In this document: one piece after another, positions 16,092 to 24,352 of the stretch
Numbering within the stretch: the first letter of the stretch is position 1
How the letters are laid out: every line of letters starts with the position of its first letter
Assembly (NCBI RefSeq): GCF_014641695.1
Contig: NZ_BMIF01000005.1
Coordinates: 186,001 to 250,000, forward strand
From: Nitratireductor aestuarii
Lineage (GTDB): Bacteria; Pseudomonadota; Alphaproteobacteria; Rhizobiales; Rhizobiaceae
Reading direction: 5' to 3'
Length of the DNA stretch: 64,000 bases
The notes under the pieces: generated by a model
What the model was told of the DNA's origin: nothing
What the model saw: the letters and a program-made list of their open reading frames with translations, nothing else
Database searches by the model: none
Program-made: the position numbers and the translations under genes

Positions 16092-17299
16092 GCCAGTACC
16101 TTCCCCTGCTCTGCGGCGGCCGTATTCGTTTCAACCAGACCTGATGGATCGCTAACCTCAACGACCGGTAGCGGATCGCGCCGCGGCGTCTCGGACATGC
16201 GGAAGGCTGGGCCCGGCCAGCTGATCGTGCGTTCTTCGTCAAAGCGCTGTTCGGTAAACCAGTTCAGGTATTTGAGCTGGGTGTTGTCGAAGAGGTCACC
16301 GATCTCGCACTTCGGTGCGGAGAGAATGCCGCGCTGCTGCAGCTGTGCGTAAAGCTGCTGCTTGTTGAAGCGCTGGGTGAACTGGCTGATGATCTCGAAC
16401 GAGCGAGCACGGGCCTCGGCGCTGCGGCGGAACCTGTTTTCCGTCCACTTCTCCTCGGCGAGCTCATCGGCTCCGGAGATCCCTTCCGCACGCAGCCAGG
16501 CGACGAGATTGCGCCAGCTGCTGGCGATCATGCCGGAGGTAGCAAAGATGAAGACTTCGCCGTCCTTGCAGGGGTACATACCGACGCCCGCTTCCGACGC
16601 ACGCGGCTGGCGGGAGCGGACGTCGCCTTCAGCGGTATAGGCTTGGATCGCGCTTTCAAGTGTGTGCGCGATGCACTCATGCACGGAGACATCTACGAAC
16701 TGGCCATCGCCCGTTCGCACCTTGTGCCAGTAGGCAACCAGCGTTCCCGATACGGCATGCAGGCCTGCGATGTAGCAGGTCTGCTCGCCATGCAGCTTGA
16801 GCGGCGCGCGCTCGGGAAGCCCGGTCAGCGTCATCAGGCCGCCCATCGCCTGGCTGATCAGATCGTTTGCCTTCCAGTTGGCGTAAGGCCCGCTGGAGCC
16901 GAAAGGCGTCACCGACGTCCAGATCAGACCCGGCTTTTCTTGTCTGAACGTTTCAGGGGCGAGACCCAGCCCAGCCAGGTAACCGGGTTCCGCGCTTTCA
17001 AAGACGATGTCTGCGGAGCGGACAAGTGCTGCAAAAAGCTTGCGGCCGCTTTCCTGCTCCAGATCGACCGTGACCACACGCTTGTTGGCGTTCATGAAGC
17101 AATAGAACATGCTCTCGCCGGACTTCGGATCGAACGGCGGCATGGAACGCATCTTGTCGCCACGGAGCGACTCGATGCGCACCACATCCGCACCGAGGTC
17201 GGCCAGGACCTTGGCCCCGTAGACGCAGCTTTCATCGCTCATGTCGATGACGCGAACGCCCTGCAAGGCTCCCGGCGTTATTGAGGGTGAAACGGGCAT
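16088..17299 (-). CDS. CaiB/BaiF CoA-transferase, probably non-catalytic subunit
   Basis: A 403-aa family III CoA-transferase. N-terminal LQGVRVIDMSDESCVYGAKVLADLGADVVRIE, then NANKRVVTVDLEQESG and VRTGDGQFVDVSVHE. Where the catalytic aspartate should be, the sequence is HGEQTCYIAGLHAVSGTL, with no aspartate. It is the first gene of operon B, has a TTGGAG ribosome site, and is translationally coupled to the aspartate-containing 16091-14847 gene. A role as partner subunit or CoA-binding half is inferred. Operator site 5 lies about 225 bp upstream. Confidence 0.88.
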   Translation of the reverse strand: MPVSPSITPGALQGVRVIDMSDESCVYGAKVLADLGADVVRIESLRGDKMRSMPPFDPKSGESMFYCFMNANKRVVTVDLEQESGRKLFAALVRSADIVFESAEPGYLAGLGLAPETFRQEKPGLIWTSVTPFGSSGPYANWKANDLISQAMGGLMTLTGLPERAPLKLHGEQTCYIAGLHAVSGTLVAYWHKVRTGDGQFVDVSVHECIAHTLESAIQAYTAEGDVRSRQPRASEAGVGMYPCKDGEVFIFATSGMIASSWRNLVAWLRAEGISGADELAEEKWTENRFRRSAEARARSFEIISQFTQRFNKQQLYAQLQQRGILSAPKCEIGDLFDNTQLKYLNWFTEQRFDEERTISWPGPAFRMSETPRRDPLPVVEVSDPSGLVETNTAAAEQGKVLA

Positions 17300-17522
17300 A
17301 TTGAGATCTCCAAGGTCAGGGCGTTAGCAATGAAGGGAGAGCTTGGGCGCCACCGCGCCAACGCAGCCACCGCCCGTGCAAAGCGAGGCAACAGCCCTCG
17401 GTGCTCGAGTCCCGATAGTGCGACTGGTCACGGCGGCGCGAGGCCGCAAGTATACTGCTGGCATATTCCCTCCCGAGCCGAGAGCCCCGCGTCCTACCCA
17501 CGAGCCAACCGGCCTTCATTTT

Positions 17523-17544
17523 CTATATCATTATAATGTTATAC
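17523..17544. promoter_or_regulatory. Putative GntR-regulator operator, site 5 (operon B promoter)
   Basis: CTATATCATTATAATGTTAT; the stretch ATATCATTATAA is identical to sites 1 and 4. It lies within the 535-bp gap 17300-17834, which otherwise holds a REP-like element (17736-17838) and no convincing gene. The distance to the start at 17299 (about 225 bp) implies a long leader for operon B. Confidence 0.65.
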
Positions 17545-17735
17545 CGATTGGTGTCAACGCGGCTGAATGGGCTTCTCGCAATCGGTGGAAAGTTGGGGTG
17601 TTGAGGTGGCGGCAAGAGCGGTGAGAAACGGCAAAACCTGCACACGCGCCCAGACAGGCTCGTGCATCGACAAGCTTACTATGCGAGCTTTCAGCCCGTC
17701 ATTCTGACGCGGCTTCCAGTATAACTGGAGCTTTA

Positions 17736-17838
17736 GATCATCTCAGTGTTTCACAGGAACGCTGAGATGATCCAAGCCTTTGTTTTAGCGCAATTCCGGA
17801 CGGAAAACCGGTTCCCACTTTTCCTGGAATTGCTTTAG
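17736..17838. repeat. REP-like palindromic element, copy 2
   Basis: Two nested palindromes: a perfect 11-bp inverted repeat GATCATCTCAG (17736-17746) with CTGAGATGATC (17762-17772) around TTTCACAG, then the CAATTCCGGACGGAAAACCGG part closing with GGAATTG. The second part is almost the same as in copies 1 and 3. Its terminal bases form the TAA stop of the SMP-30 gene on the minus strand. Confidence 0.85.
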
Positions 17839-18719
17839 GCCCTGCGGAAGCGGGGTTCAGGCAGCCCCCGTCCTGCCCCCGGCAGCGCCAAGGTAACGCC
17901 GGCCAACGGCTGCGCCTGAAGCTCTTCTTCCGAGAGCCCGAAGGGCATGCTCGTTACATAGAGCGTGTCGAGTTCAGCACCGCCGAAACACAGGCTCGAA
18001 GGCCTGCTCACGGGCAGTGAAATCGAGCGGATTTCCTTGCCCTGCGGATCGATCACGGCAATGCGGCTTCCACCCAGCATCGCCGCCCAGACATTTCCTT
18101 CCGCATCGACGGTGCAGCCGTCCGGCCGTTCACGCCTCCCAGCATAATCTGCAAAGACGCGGCGGTTCGAAATCTCGCCGCGCTCCAGATCATAGTCGTA
18201 GGCGTAAATGAGAGCCGGACGGGAGTCCGTGTGATACATGATGCGATTGTCAGGGCTGAAGGCCAAGCCGTTCGCCACGACATAGCCATCGGCCATTGAG
18301 TGGACCGAAAGGTCCGGATCGACGCGGTAGAGCCCGCCAACCGGCTCTCGCAACGCCTTGTGCATGGTGCCGACCCAGAAGCGCCCTGCCCTGTCGCAGG
18401 CCCCGTCGTTGAACCGAGCGCTGGAAAAGTCGATCCCCTTGACGTCGACCGAAGTCTGCTCGCCTGTTTCGAGGTCGACAAGGCAAAGCTCAGTTCGATA
18501 GGCGACCAGGAGCTGATTGTCGCGAATGAAGGCATAGGATCCCGGCTGACCCGGGAGCAACAGTTCCCGAACCTCCCCCGTCCTGGGCGTGTGAAGGAAC
18601 AGCTTGCGCTGATCGCAATCAACCCAGGCAAGGCGCTGGGATTGAACATCCCAGACTGGCCCCTCGCCCACAGCGCATTTGGGGCCAAGCGGTTCGCAAG
18701 TGAAATTTTCGGGCTGCAT
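17835..18719 (-). CDS. SMP-30/gluconolactonase family protein
   Basis: A 294-aa six-bladed propeller predicted to hydrolyse a lactone with a divalent metal. Metal and active-site signatures are GEGPVWD (E19), RFNDGACDRAGRFWVGTM (about 104-121), NGLAFSPDNRIMYHTDS (about 152-168) and PDGCTVDAEGNVWAA (about 197-211). GGAGGAG precedes the start. It stands alone, divergent from a broken SDR gene. A second, dissimilar SMP-30 gene lies at 29279-30169. It may open sugar-acid or alicyclic lactones, including those formed by the Baeyer-Villiger-type enzyme at 41640-43292. That link is an inference. Confidence 0.88.
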   Translation of the reverse strand: MQPENFTCEPLGPKCAVGEGPVWDVQSQRLAWVDCDQRKLFLHTPRTGEVRELLLPGQPGSYAFIRDNQLLVAYRTELCLVDLETGEQTSVDVKGIDFSSARFNDGACDRAGRFWVGTMHKALREPVGGLYRVDPDLSVHSMADGYVVANGLAFSPDNRIMYHTDSRPALIYAYDYDLERGEISNRRVFADYAGRRERPDGCTVDAEGNVWAAMLGGSRIAVIDPQGKEIRSISLPVSRPSSLCFGGAELDTLYVTSMPFGLSEEELQAQPLAGVTLALPGAGRGLPEPRFRRA

Positions 18720-18787
18720 GCTCGACTCCTCCAGAAAGGCTCAAATTGAAACAAGCTGAGGCGACCGGTAGGAAATCGGCTCTTGAT

Positions 18788-18809
18788 GACCGCGCTGCTC
18801 AGCGCGGTC
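18788..18809. other. Inverted repeat in the divergent gap between the SMP-30 gene and the SDR pseudogene
   Basis: GACCGCGCT-GCTC-AGCGCGGTC, a perfect 9-bp stem with a 4-base loop in the 238-bp divergent gap 18720-18957. It has no T-tract, so it is not a typical terminator. It could be an operator or a leader hairpin. Nothing else recognisable lies in this gap. Confidence 0.45.
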
Positions 18810-18957
18810 GGTCGATCATAAGATGCAGAGCGGGACCAAGGCAAGGCGCTCGGTGCAACAATGCGCCACGCAATTTTGAACGCTCCCCTTGTACACGTGC
18901 AGGCTGGTTCGGTACCTATGGATTCGACAATTGCGAGCAGCGCGTATGGGAGGAAAA

Positions 18958-19662
18958 ATGGCTGAAGACAAAGTGGCGATCGTGACGGCTGCCGGCAGCG
19001 GCATGGGTGCAGCAGCAGCTCGCCGCCTTGCGGCCGACGGTTTCAAGGTGGCTCTGCTGTCGTCATCCGGCAAGGGCGAGGCACTGGCACAGGAGCTTGG
19101 CGGGATAGGCATCACCGGCTCGAACCAGTCGCCGGAAGACCTGAAGCGGCTGGTCGATGCGACGGTGGACAGGTGGGGGCGGATCGATGCACTGGTGAAC
19201 AGCGCGGGTCATGGTCCTCGCAAGCAGCTCCTGGAGATCACCGACGAAGACTGGCACACCGGCTTTGACGTCTACTTCCTCAACGTCGTACGGCCGACGA
19301 GACTGGTGACGCCGATCATGCAGAAGCAGAAGTCGGGCGTCATCGTGAACATCTCGACCGCCTGGGCCTTCGAACCCTCGGCCATGTTCCCGACCTCGGC
19401 GGTTGCGCGTGCGGGACTTGCCTCCTTCACCAAGCTCTTCGCCGACACTTATGCAGCCGACAACATCCGGATGAACAACGTTCTGCCGGGATGGATCGAC
19501 AGTCTCCCAGCCCTCGAAGAACGTCGGGAAGCCGTGCCCATGAAGCGCTAAGGCACCGCTGCCGAGATTGCCGCGACCGTGGCTTTCCTGGTCTCGGACG
19601 GTGCGGGCTACATCACCAGACAGAACATCCGCGTCGACGGAGGCATGATGCGATCAGTCTGA
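18958..19662 (+). pseudogene. SDR family oxidoreductase interrupted by an in-frame stop codon
   Basis: A short-chain dehydrogenase reading frame starting MAEDKVAIVTAAGSGMG after an AGGA site. TAA at 19549-19551 replaces codon 198, yet the same frame continues without further stops for 36 codons and encodes the expected SDR ending (AAEIAATVAFLVSDGAGYIT, then RVDGGMMRSV) up to TGA at 19660-19662. Residues upstream show NSAG and NISTAW. The catalytic area (FPTSAVARAGLASFTK) is already atypical, with F and R at the usual Tyr and Lys. A single point mutation or a sequencing error explains the stop. If it is real, the 197-aa product lacks the C-terminal helix and strand. Confidence 0.8.
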
Positions 19663-19698
19663 GGTGTTTGATGCCGGAGCTGAGAGCTCCGGCCATGC

Positions 19699-21498
19699 CT
19701 ATGCCACCGCAAACAATGCAGGATCTGCGACGAGAGCGGTGTCATCCAAGGACGCGCAGAGGGAAAGCTTCGTCACCGCGAGCGGAAGCTCGTGCCGGAT
19801 GAAGTAGCGAGCCGCCACAACCTTGGCCTGGTAGAAGCTTCGGTCGGTTTCCGGAACGTCGCCATCGAGAGCCCGCTCGGCCAGGATGGACTGGCGAAGC
19901 CAGAACCAGCCGATCACCACGTGGCCGAAGGCATCCAGGAAGACCGTTGCGTTTGCCGACCGCAGCTTCACATCCTGGCAATCGATGAGCGTTTCAGCCG
20001 CGCGCTCGAGCTCTCCGAGCGCCGCCTGCATGCTGCCGACGAGCTCTGCGGTGCGGGGAAGAGTGCTCGCCTCCTCCACGGTCTGCTTCATCTTTGAAAT
20101 CAGCAGATCGAGGGTTGCCCCGCGGTCACCGGCAACCTTGCGGTTGAGCAGGTCCATCCCCTGGATGCCGAAGGTTCCTTCGTGGATGTGGTTGAGGCGG
20201 TTGTCCCGGTAAAGCCGCTCGACGGGGTAATCCCGCGTGTAGCCATAGCCGCCCAGAACCTGGATCGCCCACTTGTTGGCTTCGAGACAATGTTCCGACG
20301 GCCAGGACTTGACCACGGGCGTGAGCAGCCCGAGCAGATTGCTGAGCTGCCTGCGCTTCTCGGCATCCGTCTCGATCCGAAGCTGGTCGATCAGCGTGGC
20401 GCAGTAGAAGCAGAGAGCCTGTGCACCTTCCACGGCAGCCTTCTGGGCAAGCAGCATGCGCCGAACGTCCGCGTGCTCCACGATTGCCACCTGCGGGCTC
20501 TGCGGATCGCGCTGGTCGATCGGCCGCCCCTGAGGGCGCGTTGCGGCATATTCGGCGGAAGCGAAGTATCCCGCCTGCGCCGCCATAACGGACGCATGGC
20601 CGACGCCAAGACGCGCCTCATTCATCATGTGGAACATGTACTCGATGCCACGGTGAGGCTCGCCGATCAGGTAGCCCAGCGTCTCGCCACCCTCGCCGAA
20701 ATTCAGCAGGCAATTGGTGGTCGCGCGCTGACCCATCTTGTGGTTGAGCCCCGCGAGCTGGACATGGTTCAGCTCGCCCAGGTTACCGTCCTGATCGACC
20801 CGACGCTTCGGAACCAGAAACAGGGAAATGCCCTTGGTGCCCGCAGGACCGCCCGGAATTTTCGCCAGCACCATATGCACGATGTTGTCGGTCAGCTCGT
20901 GATCGCCGCCGGAGATCCACATCTTGCTGCCGCGGATGCTGTAGATGCCATCGCCCACTTCCGTGGCAGTGGTGCGGATGTCCGCAAGCGAGGAGCCTGC
21001 CTGCGGCTCAGATAGGCACATGGTTCCAAACCAGGATCCCGCCAGCATCTGCGCCAGAAAGCGGCGCTTCAGGTCCTCGGTCCCGAACGCATTCAGAAGA
21101 TTTGCTGCCGCGATCGTCAGAAAAGCGTAGTTGGTGACGCCGACATTGGCGCATGTAAACATGCCCGAAATGGCGGTATACAGAAACCACGGAGCCTGCA
21201 GACCGCCTGCATCCTCATCAAAGGTCAACGCGAAGAATCCGGCATCGGCGAAGGCCTGAAGCGCTGTCTTCGTTTCCTCCGGAACGATGGCCCTGCCATC
21301 GACGAATGCCGGCTCCTCCTTGTCGACGAGTGCAGCAATCGGCAGGAAAATATCCTCTGCAATGCTTTCCGCAGTGTCCAGGAATTGCTTGACGGACTCT
21401 CTGTCGTAGGCGGCGAAGCGTTCGGAGAAGAGCAGCTTCTCCACATCGAACATTTCATACAGGAGAAAATCCAGCTCCCTACGATTGACAACCCGCAT
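19699..21498 (-). CDS. Acyl-CoA dehydrogenase with C-terminal extension (about 600-aa class)
   Basis: A 599-aa acyl-CoA dehydrogenase of the long class that includes DmdC and FadE5-like enzymes, with an extra C-terminal helical domain (about 460-599). Motifs: MCLSEPQAGSSLADIRT, GSKMWISGGDHEL, MGQRATTNCLLNF, EARLGVGHASV, QVLGGYGYTRDYPVERLYRDNRLNHIHEGTFGIQ, in which the expected catalytic Glu (HEGT) is present. I use the ATG at 21498; a TTG two codons upstream is less likely. It is divergent from the TetR regulator and shares the 26-bp operator at 21715-21740, so it is probably repressed by it. It would dehydrogenate a fatty or branched acyl-CoA. Confidence 0.92.
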   Translation of the reverse strand: MRVVNRRELDFLLYEMFDVEKLLFSERFAAYDRESVKQFLDTAESIAEDIFLPIAALVDKEEPAFVDGRAIVPEETKTALQAFADAGFFALTFDEDAGGLQAPWFLYTAISGMFTCANVGVTNYAFLTIAAANLLNAFGTEDLKRRFLAQMLAGSWFGTMCLSEPQAGSSLADIRTTATEVGDGIYSIRGSKMWISGGDHELTDNIVHMVLAKIPGGPAGTKGISLFLVPKRRVDQDGNLGELNHVQLAGLNHKMGQRATTNCLLNFGEGGETLGYLIGEPHRGIEYMFHMMNEARLGVGHASVMAAQAGYFASAEYAATRPQGRPIDQRDPQSPQVAIVEHADVRRMLLAQKAAVEGAQALCFYCATLIDQLRIETDAEKRRQLSNLLGLLTPVVKSWPSEHCLEANKWAIQVLGGYGYTRDYPVERLYRDNRLNHIHEGTFGIQGMDLLNRKVAGDRGATLDLLISKMKQTVEEASTLPRTAELVGSMQAALGELERAAETLIDCQDVKLRSANATVFLDAFGHVVIGWFWLRQSILAERALDGDVPETDRSFYQAKVVAARYFIRHELPLAVTKLSLCASLDDTALVADPALFAVA

Positions 21499-21714
21499 GA
21501 CCAATTCCCTTATATTCTTGTGCTCGAAGTCAGTCGGCAGAACTTTTGTTTACCTGATATCTGCCTTCGTCTTACTCTTGCTTGTTCAACGCCGACGGTA
21601 TTCATTGCTGTTTTTATCAACGAGGCCGTCCAGCACCGTGCATCCGCGAACCGCTTGCTCAGCCTGCCAGCTCCTCATCTGCCGCGACGGTACCGCCGGC
21701 TCTTGACAGGAACA

Positions 21715-21740
21715 GCTAACTAAGCGCTTGCTTACCTTGC
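21715..21740. promoter_or_regulatory. TetR-family operator in the acyl-CoA dehydrogenase/TetR divergent gap
   Basis: The site contains CTAACTAAGCGCTTGCTTAC around the AAGCGCTT palindrome, 20 bp before the TetR start. A nearly identical 26-bp copy (24 of 26 matching by eye) lies at 56786-56811 in front of the second ABC transporter operon. AAGCGCTTGCTT-type palindromes are known targets of TetR repressors of acyl-CoA metabolism. The remaining divergent gap 21499-21760 is promoter DNA without a gene. Confidence 0.8.
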
Positions 21741-21760
21741 CACTCGTACAGGAATTGTCA

Positions 21761-22363
21761 ATGGAAACTTCGGAAACGACCGCAATATCTGATCTCTGGG
21801 AAATGCTGCAGCAGGGGCCGAGGCGGACGCTTGCCCAGGCAGCTGTTGATGAATTCGGCAAGCGCGGTTTCCACGCCACCACGACGCGGCACATTGCAGA
21901 GCGGATTGGGATGTCACCCGCCGCCCTTTATATCCACTACCCGTCCAAGGCTGATCTTCTTTTCACGATCGCGAAGATCGGTCACGAAGCAGTTCTCAAT
22001 GAAAGCCTTGCCGCAGTTGAAGGCATTTCGGACCACCATGAACGGGTCCTGTCGTTCGTGCGAACCTTCACCGCCTGGCACGCGGTCAATCATCTGCTCG
22101 CCCGCGTCATCCAGTACGAACTGCATTCGCTGCAGCCTGATCATCTGAAGGAAATCGCCGCCATCCGCCGCCGCACCGCAGACTTTGCCGCGGAGGAGTT
22201 CCGGCATCTGGTAAGCGACACCTCCAAGCTCCGGATGCGGACGGTCGCCTGCCTTTCGCTCAGCATCGATGTGGCAAGATGGTATGTGCCCGGCAAGTCC
22301 CCTGCCCCGGAGGAACTCGGTGCAGAATACGCGCAGTTGGTCATCGCCATGCTTCGGAGTTAG
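21761..22363 (+). CDS. TetR/AcrR family transcriptional regulator
   Basis: A 200-aa repressor-type protein. I start it at the ATG at 21761 (METSETTAIS, preceded by AGGA) rather than at 21728, because the longer form would run through the operator. The N-terminal helix-turn-helix is clear: AQAAVDEFGKRGFHATTTRHIAERIGMSPAALYIHYPSKADLLF. The C-terminal ligand domain follows (FTAWHAVNHLLARVIQYELHSLQPDHLKEI) and resembles regulators of fatty acid or acyl-CoA genes. It is divergent from the acyl-CoA dehydrogenase and has its presumed operator directly upstream. Confidence 0.93.
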   Translation: METSETTAISDLWEMLQQGPRRTLAQAAVDEFGKRGFHATTTRHIAERIGMSPAALYIHYPSKADLLFTIAKIGHEAVLNESLAAVEGISDHHERVLSFVRTFTAWHAVNHLLARVIQYELHSLQPDHLKEIAAIRRRTADFAAEEFRHLVSDTSKLRMRTVACLSLSIDVARWYVPGKSPAPEELGAEYAQLVIAMLRS

Positions 22364-22373
22364 ACACGCTCTA

Positions 22374-22450
22374 CTCTGAACTGCTCAAGTCTTTATTTTC
22401 TCGCGGTTCCGGACGGAAAACCGGTTTCCACTTTCCCTGGAACCGCTCTA
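22374..22450. repeat. REP-like palindromic element, copy 3
   Basis: Matches the second half of copies 1 and 2 (TCTGAACTGCTCAAG, then GGTTCCGGACGGAAAACCGG and GGAACCGCTCTA). The first hairpin is truncated. It lies between the convergent TetR and SDR genes, and its terminal bases form the TAG stop of the SDR at 22448. Confidence 0.85.
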
Positions 22451-23173
22451 AGCAGCGAAATACTGGCCGCCGTTGACGGAGAGCGTGGAGCCGGTGATGA
22501 AGCCTGCAGCATCCGACGCCAAGAAGGTGACGCAGCGGGCAATTTCCTCAGGCTCGCCCAGCCGTCCGACAGGGATTTCCTCGACGATCCTGCCGCGCAC
22601 ATGGTCCGGGATCGCCTTCACCATTTCAGTGCCGATATAGCCTGGGCAGATTGCATTGACGGTGATGCCGAACCGAGCGCCTTCCTGTGCCAGAGCCTTT
22701 GTGAGGCCCAGAACTCCGGCCTTCGCCGCAGAGTAGTTTGCCTGCCCGGCCTGGCCCTTCTGGCCATTGACGGACGAGATATTGACGATGCGGCCATAAC
22801 GGCGCTCGCGCATGCCTAGCCATACGGGATGGGTCATGTTGAAGACGCCCGTGAGATTTGTCTGCAGAACATCACCCCAGGCCGACGGCGTCATCTTGTG
22901 GAACATCATGTCGCGCGTGATGCCGGCATTGTTCACGAGCACCGAGACGGGACCAAGTTCCGCTTCCACCTTTGCAACACCCGCAACGCAGGCTTCATAG
23001 TCATTGACCGACCAGCAAAAGGCGGAAAGGTCGTTCTTCTGTGCAAAGTCCTGGTGCTCTTCGGCCTGATCCACATGGGTCACAGCTACGCGATAGCCAG
23101 CGTCACGCAGTGCCAGCGCGACGGCTGCGCCAATGCCGCTCGTGCCGCCCGATACCAAAGCGACCTTGCTCAT
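22448..23173 (-). CDS. Acetoacetyl-CoA reductase-like SDR (PhaB/FabG type)
   Basis: A 241-aa short-chain dehydrogenase very like PhaB. It has VSGGTSGIGAAVALAL (cofactor glycines), VLVNNAGITRDMMFHKM, GRIVNISSVNGQKGQAGQANYSAAKAG (Ser, Tyr and Lys in place), VNAICPGYIGTEMV and the ending GSTLSVNGGQYFAA. It would reduce or oxidise a 3-oxo/3-hydroxyacyl-CoA in the cytoplasm, linking to PHB or to beta-oxidation of the pathway intermediates. AGGAG precedes the ATG. It is the last gene of the long leftward run starting near 31.5 kb, 69 bp after the MDR gene, and its stop codon comes from the REP-like element. Confidence 0.92.
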   Translation of the reverse strand: MSKVALVSGGTSGIGAAVALALRDAGYRVAVTHVDQAEEHQDFAQKNDLSAFCWSVNDYEACVAGVAKVEAELGPVSVLVNNAGITRDMMFHKMTPSAWGDVLQTNLTGVFNMTHPVWLGMRERRYGRIVNISSVNGQKGQAGQANYSAAKAGVLGLTKALAQEGARFGITVNAICPGYIGTEMVKAIPDHVRGRIVEEIPVGRLGEPEEIARCVTFLASDAAGFITGSTLSVNGGQYFAA

Positions 23174-23242
23174 GTCCGACTCCTAAAAAAAACCCGTACG
23201 CCAATCCGCCTGCCGCCACCGCGGCATACCATTATAAACAGG

Positions 23243-24271
23243 TCAGGAAGGTTCCGCGATCCTGACGATGCTCTTGCCGAAGTTCTTTCCGCTCAGCATT
23301 CCGAGGAACGCCGGGACGATCTGCTCGAAACCATCATAGCGCTGGAAGACCTCGCGCACCTTTCCTTCCCGTAGCCACCCGGACATGACCTCCGTAAATT
23401 CGGGATGATTCTTGTGGAGGTCATAGACGATGAAGCCCCGGATCGTCAGTCGGCGGACAAGGATCCAGCGCAGATATTCTTCCATGGCCTTCGGATCGGA
23501 GTCGCTCTGGCCATTGTACTGAGAGATCAGCCCGCAGATCGCCACGCGGGCGAAGGTATTGAGACGCCTGGTGACAGCCGCCGCGATCTCGCCGCCGACA
23601 TTGTCAAAGTAGACGTCAACGCCCTCAGGCGTGGCTTCCGTCAGCTGCTGCTCGAAATCCGCGGCACGATAATCCACGCAGGCATCGAAGCCGAACTCCG
23701 AGACGACGCGCGCGCACTTTTCCGACCCGCCGGCGATGCCGACGACGCGACAACCCACCTGGCGCGCAACCTGTCCGACGAGCAGACCAACAGCTCCAGC
23801 GGCAGCGGAGACAACCACCGTTTCTCCCTCTTTCGGCTGGCCGACACTCAGAAGCCCGCCATAGGCGGTGAAGCCGGTCATGCCCAAGGCTCCGAGCCAG
23901 CTCACGGGATTGGCGAGGGCCGGATCGACACGTTCGGCGTGACGAGCCTTGACGATCTCATATTCCTGCCAGCCGCCCTGGATGGCCACCAGATCGCCAG
24001 CCTTGAATTCGGGTGCGGCGCTCTCCACGACCTGAGCGACCGAACGCCCCGGGATCGTCTCGCCAAATTCGAGTGGAGGTGTGTAGCTCTCACGATCGTA
24101 CATCTTGAGACGGAGATAGGGATCGACAGAAACCATCAGGTTCCGGCAAAGGATCTGGCCGCTTTCCAGCGCGGTAACGGGAACTTCCCTGATGAAGAAG
24201 GTCTCGGCTGTCGGCTCACCGTCCGGCCGGGCTGCGAATGCGACCTGCCGGTTCAAGAGATTGGATGTCAT
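23243..24271 (-). CDS. NADP-dependent oxidoreductase, zinc-independent MDR (CurA/PTGR type)
   Basis: A 342-aa medium-chain reductase of the leukotriene B4 12-hydroxydehydrogenase/CurA subgroup. Signatures are MVSVDPYLRLKM, SWLGALGMTGFTAYGGLLSVGQPKEGETVVVSAAAGAVG (nucleotide binding), DVYFDNVGGEI, and the lack of zinc-ligand cysteines. Such enzymes reduce the C=C of enones using NADPH. A second paralog is at 47906-48907. GAGGGA lies upstream of the start. It sits between the double SDR (81 bp gap) and the PhaB-like gene and is probably in the same operon. Confidence 0.9.
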   Translation of the reverse strand: MTSNLLNRQVAFAARPDGEPTAETFFIREVPVTALESGQILCRNLMVSVDPYLRLKMYDRESYTPPLEFGETIPGRSVAQVVESAAPEFKAGDLVAIQGGWQEYEIVKARHAERVDPALANPVSWLGALGMTGFTAYGGLLSVGQPKEGETVVVSAAAGAVGLLVGQVARQVGCRVVGIAGGSEKCARVVSEFGFDACVDYRAADFEQQLTEATPEGVDVYFDNVGGEIAAAVTRRLNTFARVAICGLISQYNGQSDSDPKAMEEYLRWILVRRLTIRGFIVYDLHKNHPEFTEVMSGWLREGKVREVFQRYDGFEQIVPAFLGMLSGKNFGKSIVRIAEPS

Positions 24272-24352
24272 GGAATTTCCCTCGCCTTGGTGGATTGAGG
24301 AAGGAACGCCGGCGCGTCATTGCGCCAACTGCCTTGTGCGATGCCTAGTCTC

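Noticed and set aside
14826-16352. A 508-codon open frame on the plus strand
   Set aside because: Antisense to the two CoA-transferase genes, with no recognisable domain.
17316-17519. A 67-codon frame in the gap before operon B
   Set aside because: Basic, low-complexity composition with no ribosome site or motif; the region is leader and promoter DNA.
19549-19551. Programmed readthrough or recoding of the TAA in the SDR gene
   Set aside because: TAA is not used for selenocysteine or pyrrolysine and no recoding structure is seen; a mutation or sequence error is simpler.
23226-23240. ATACCATTATAAACA, resembling half of the GntR sites
   Set aside because: Only a partial match, located between two genes of a different run; kept out of the regulon because short AT-rich matches occur by chance.
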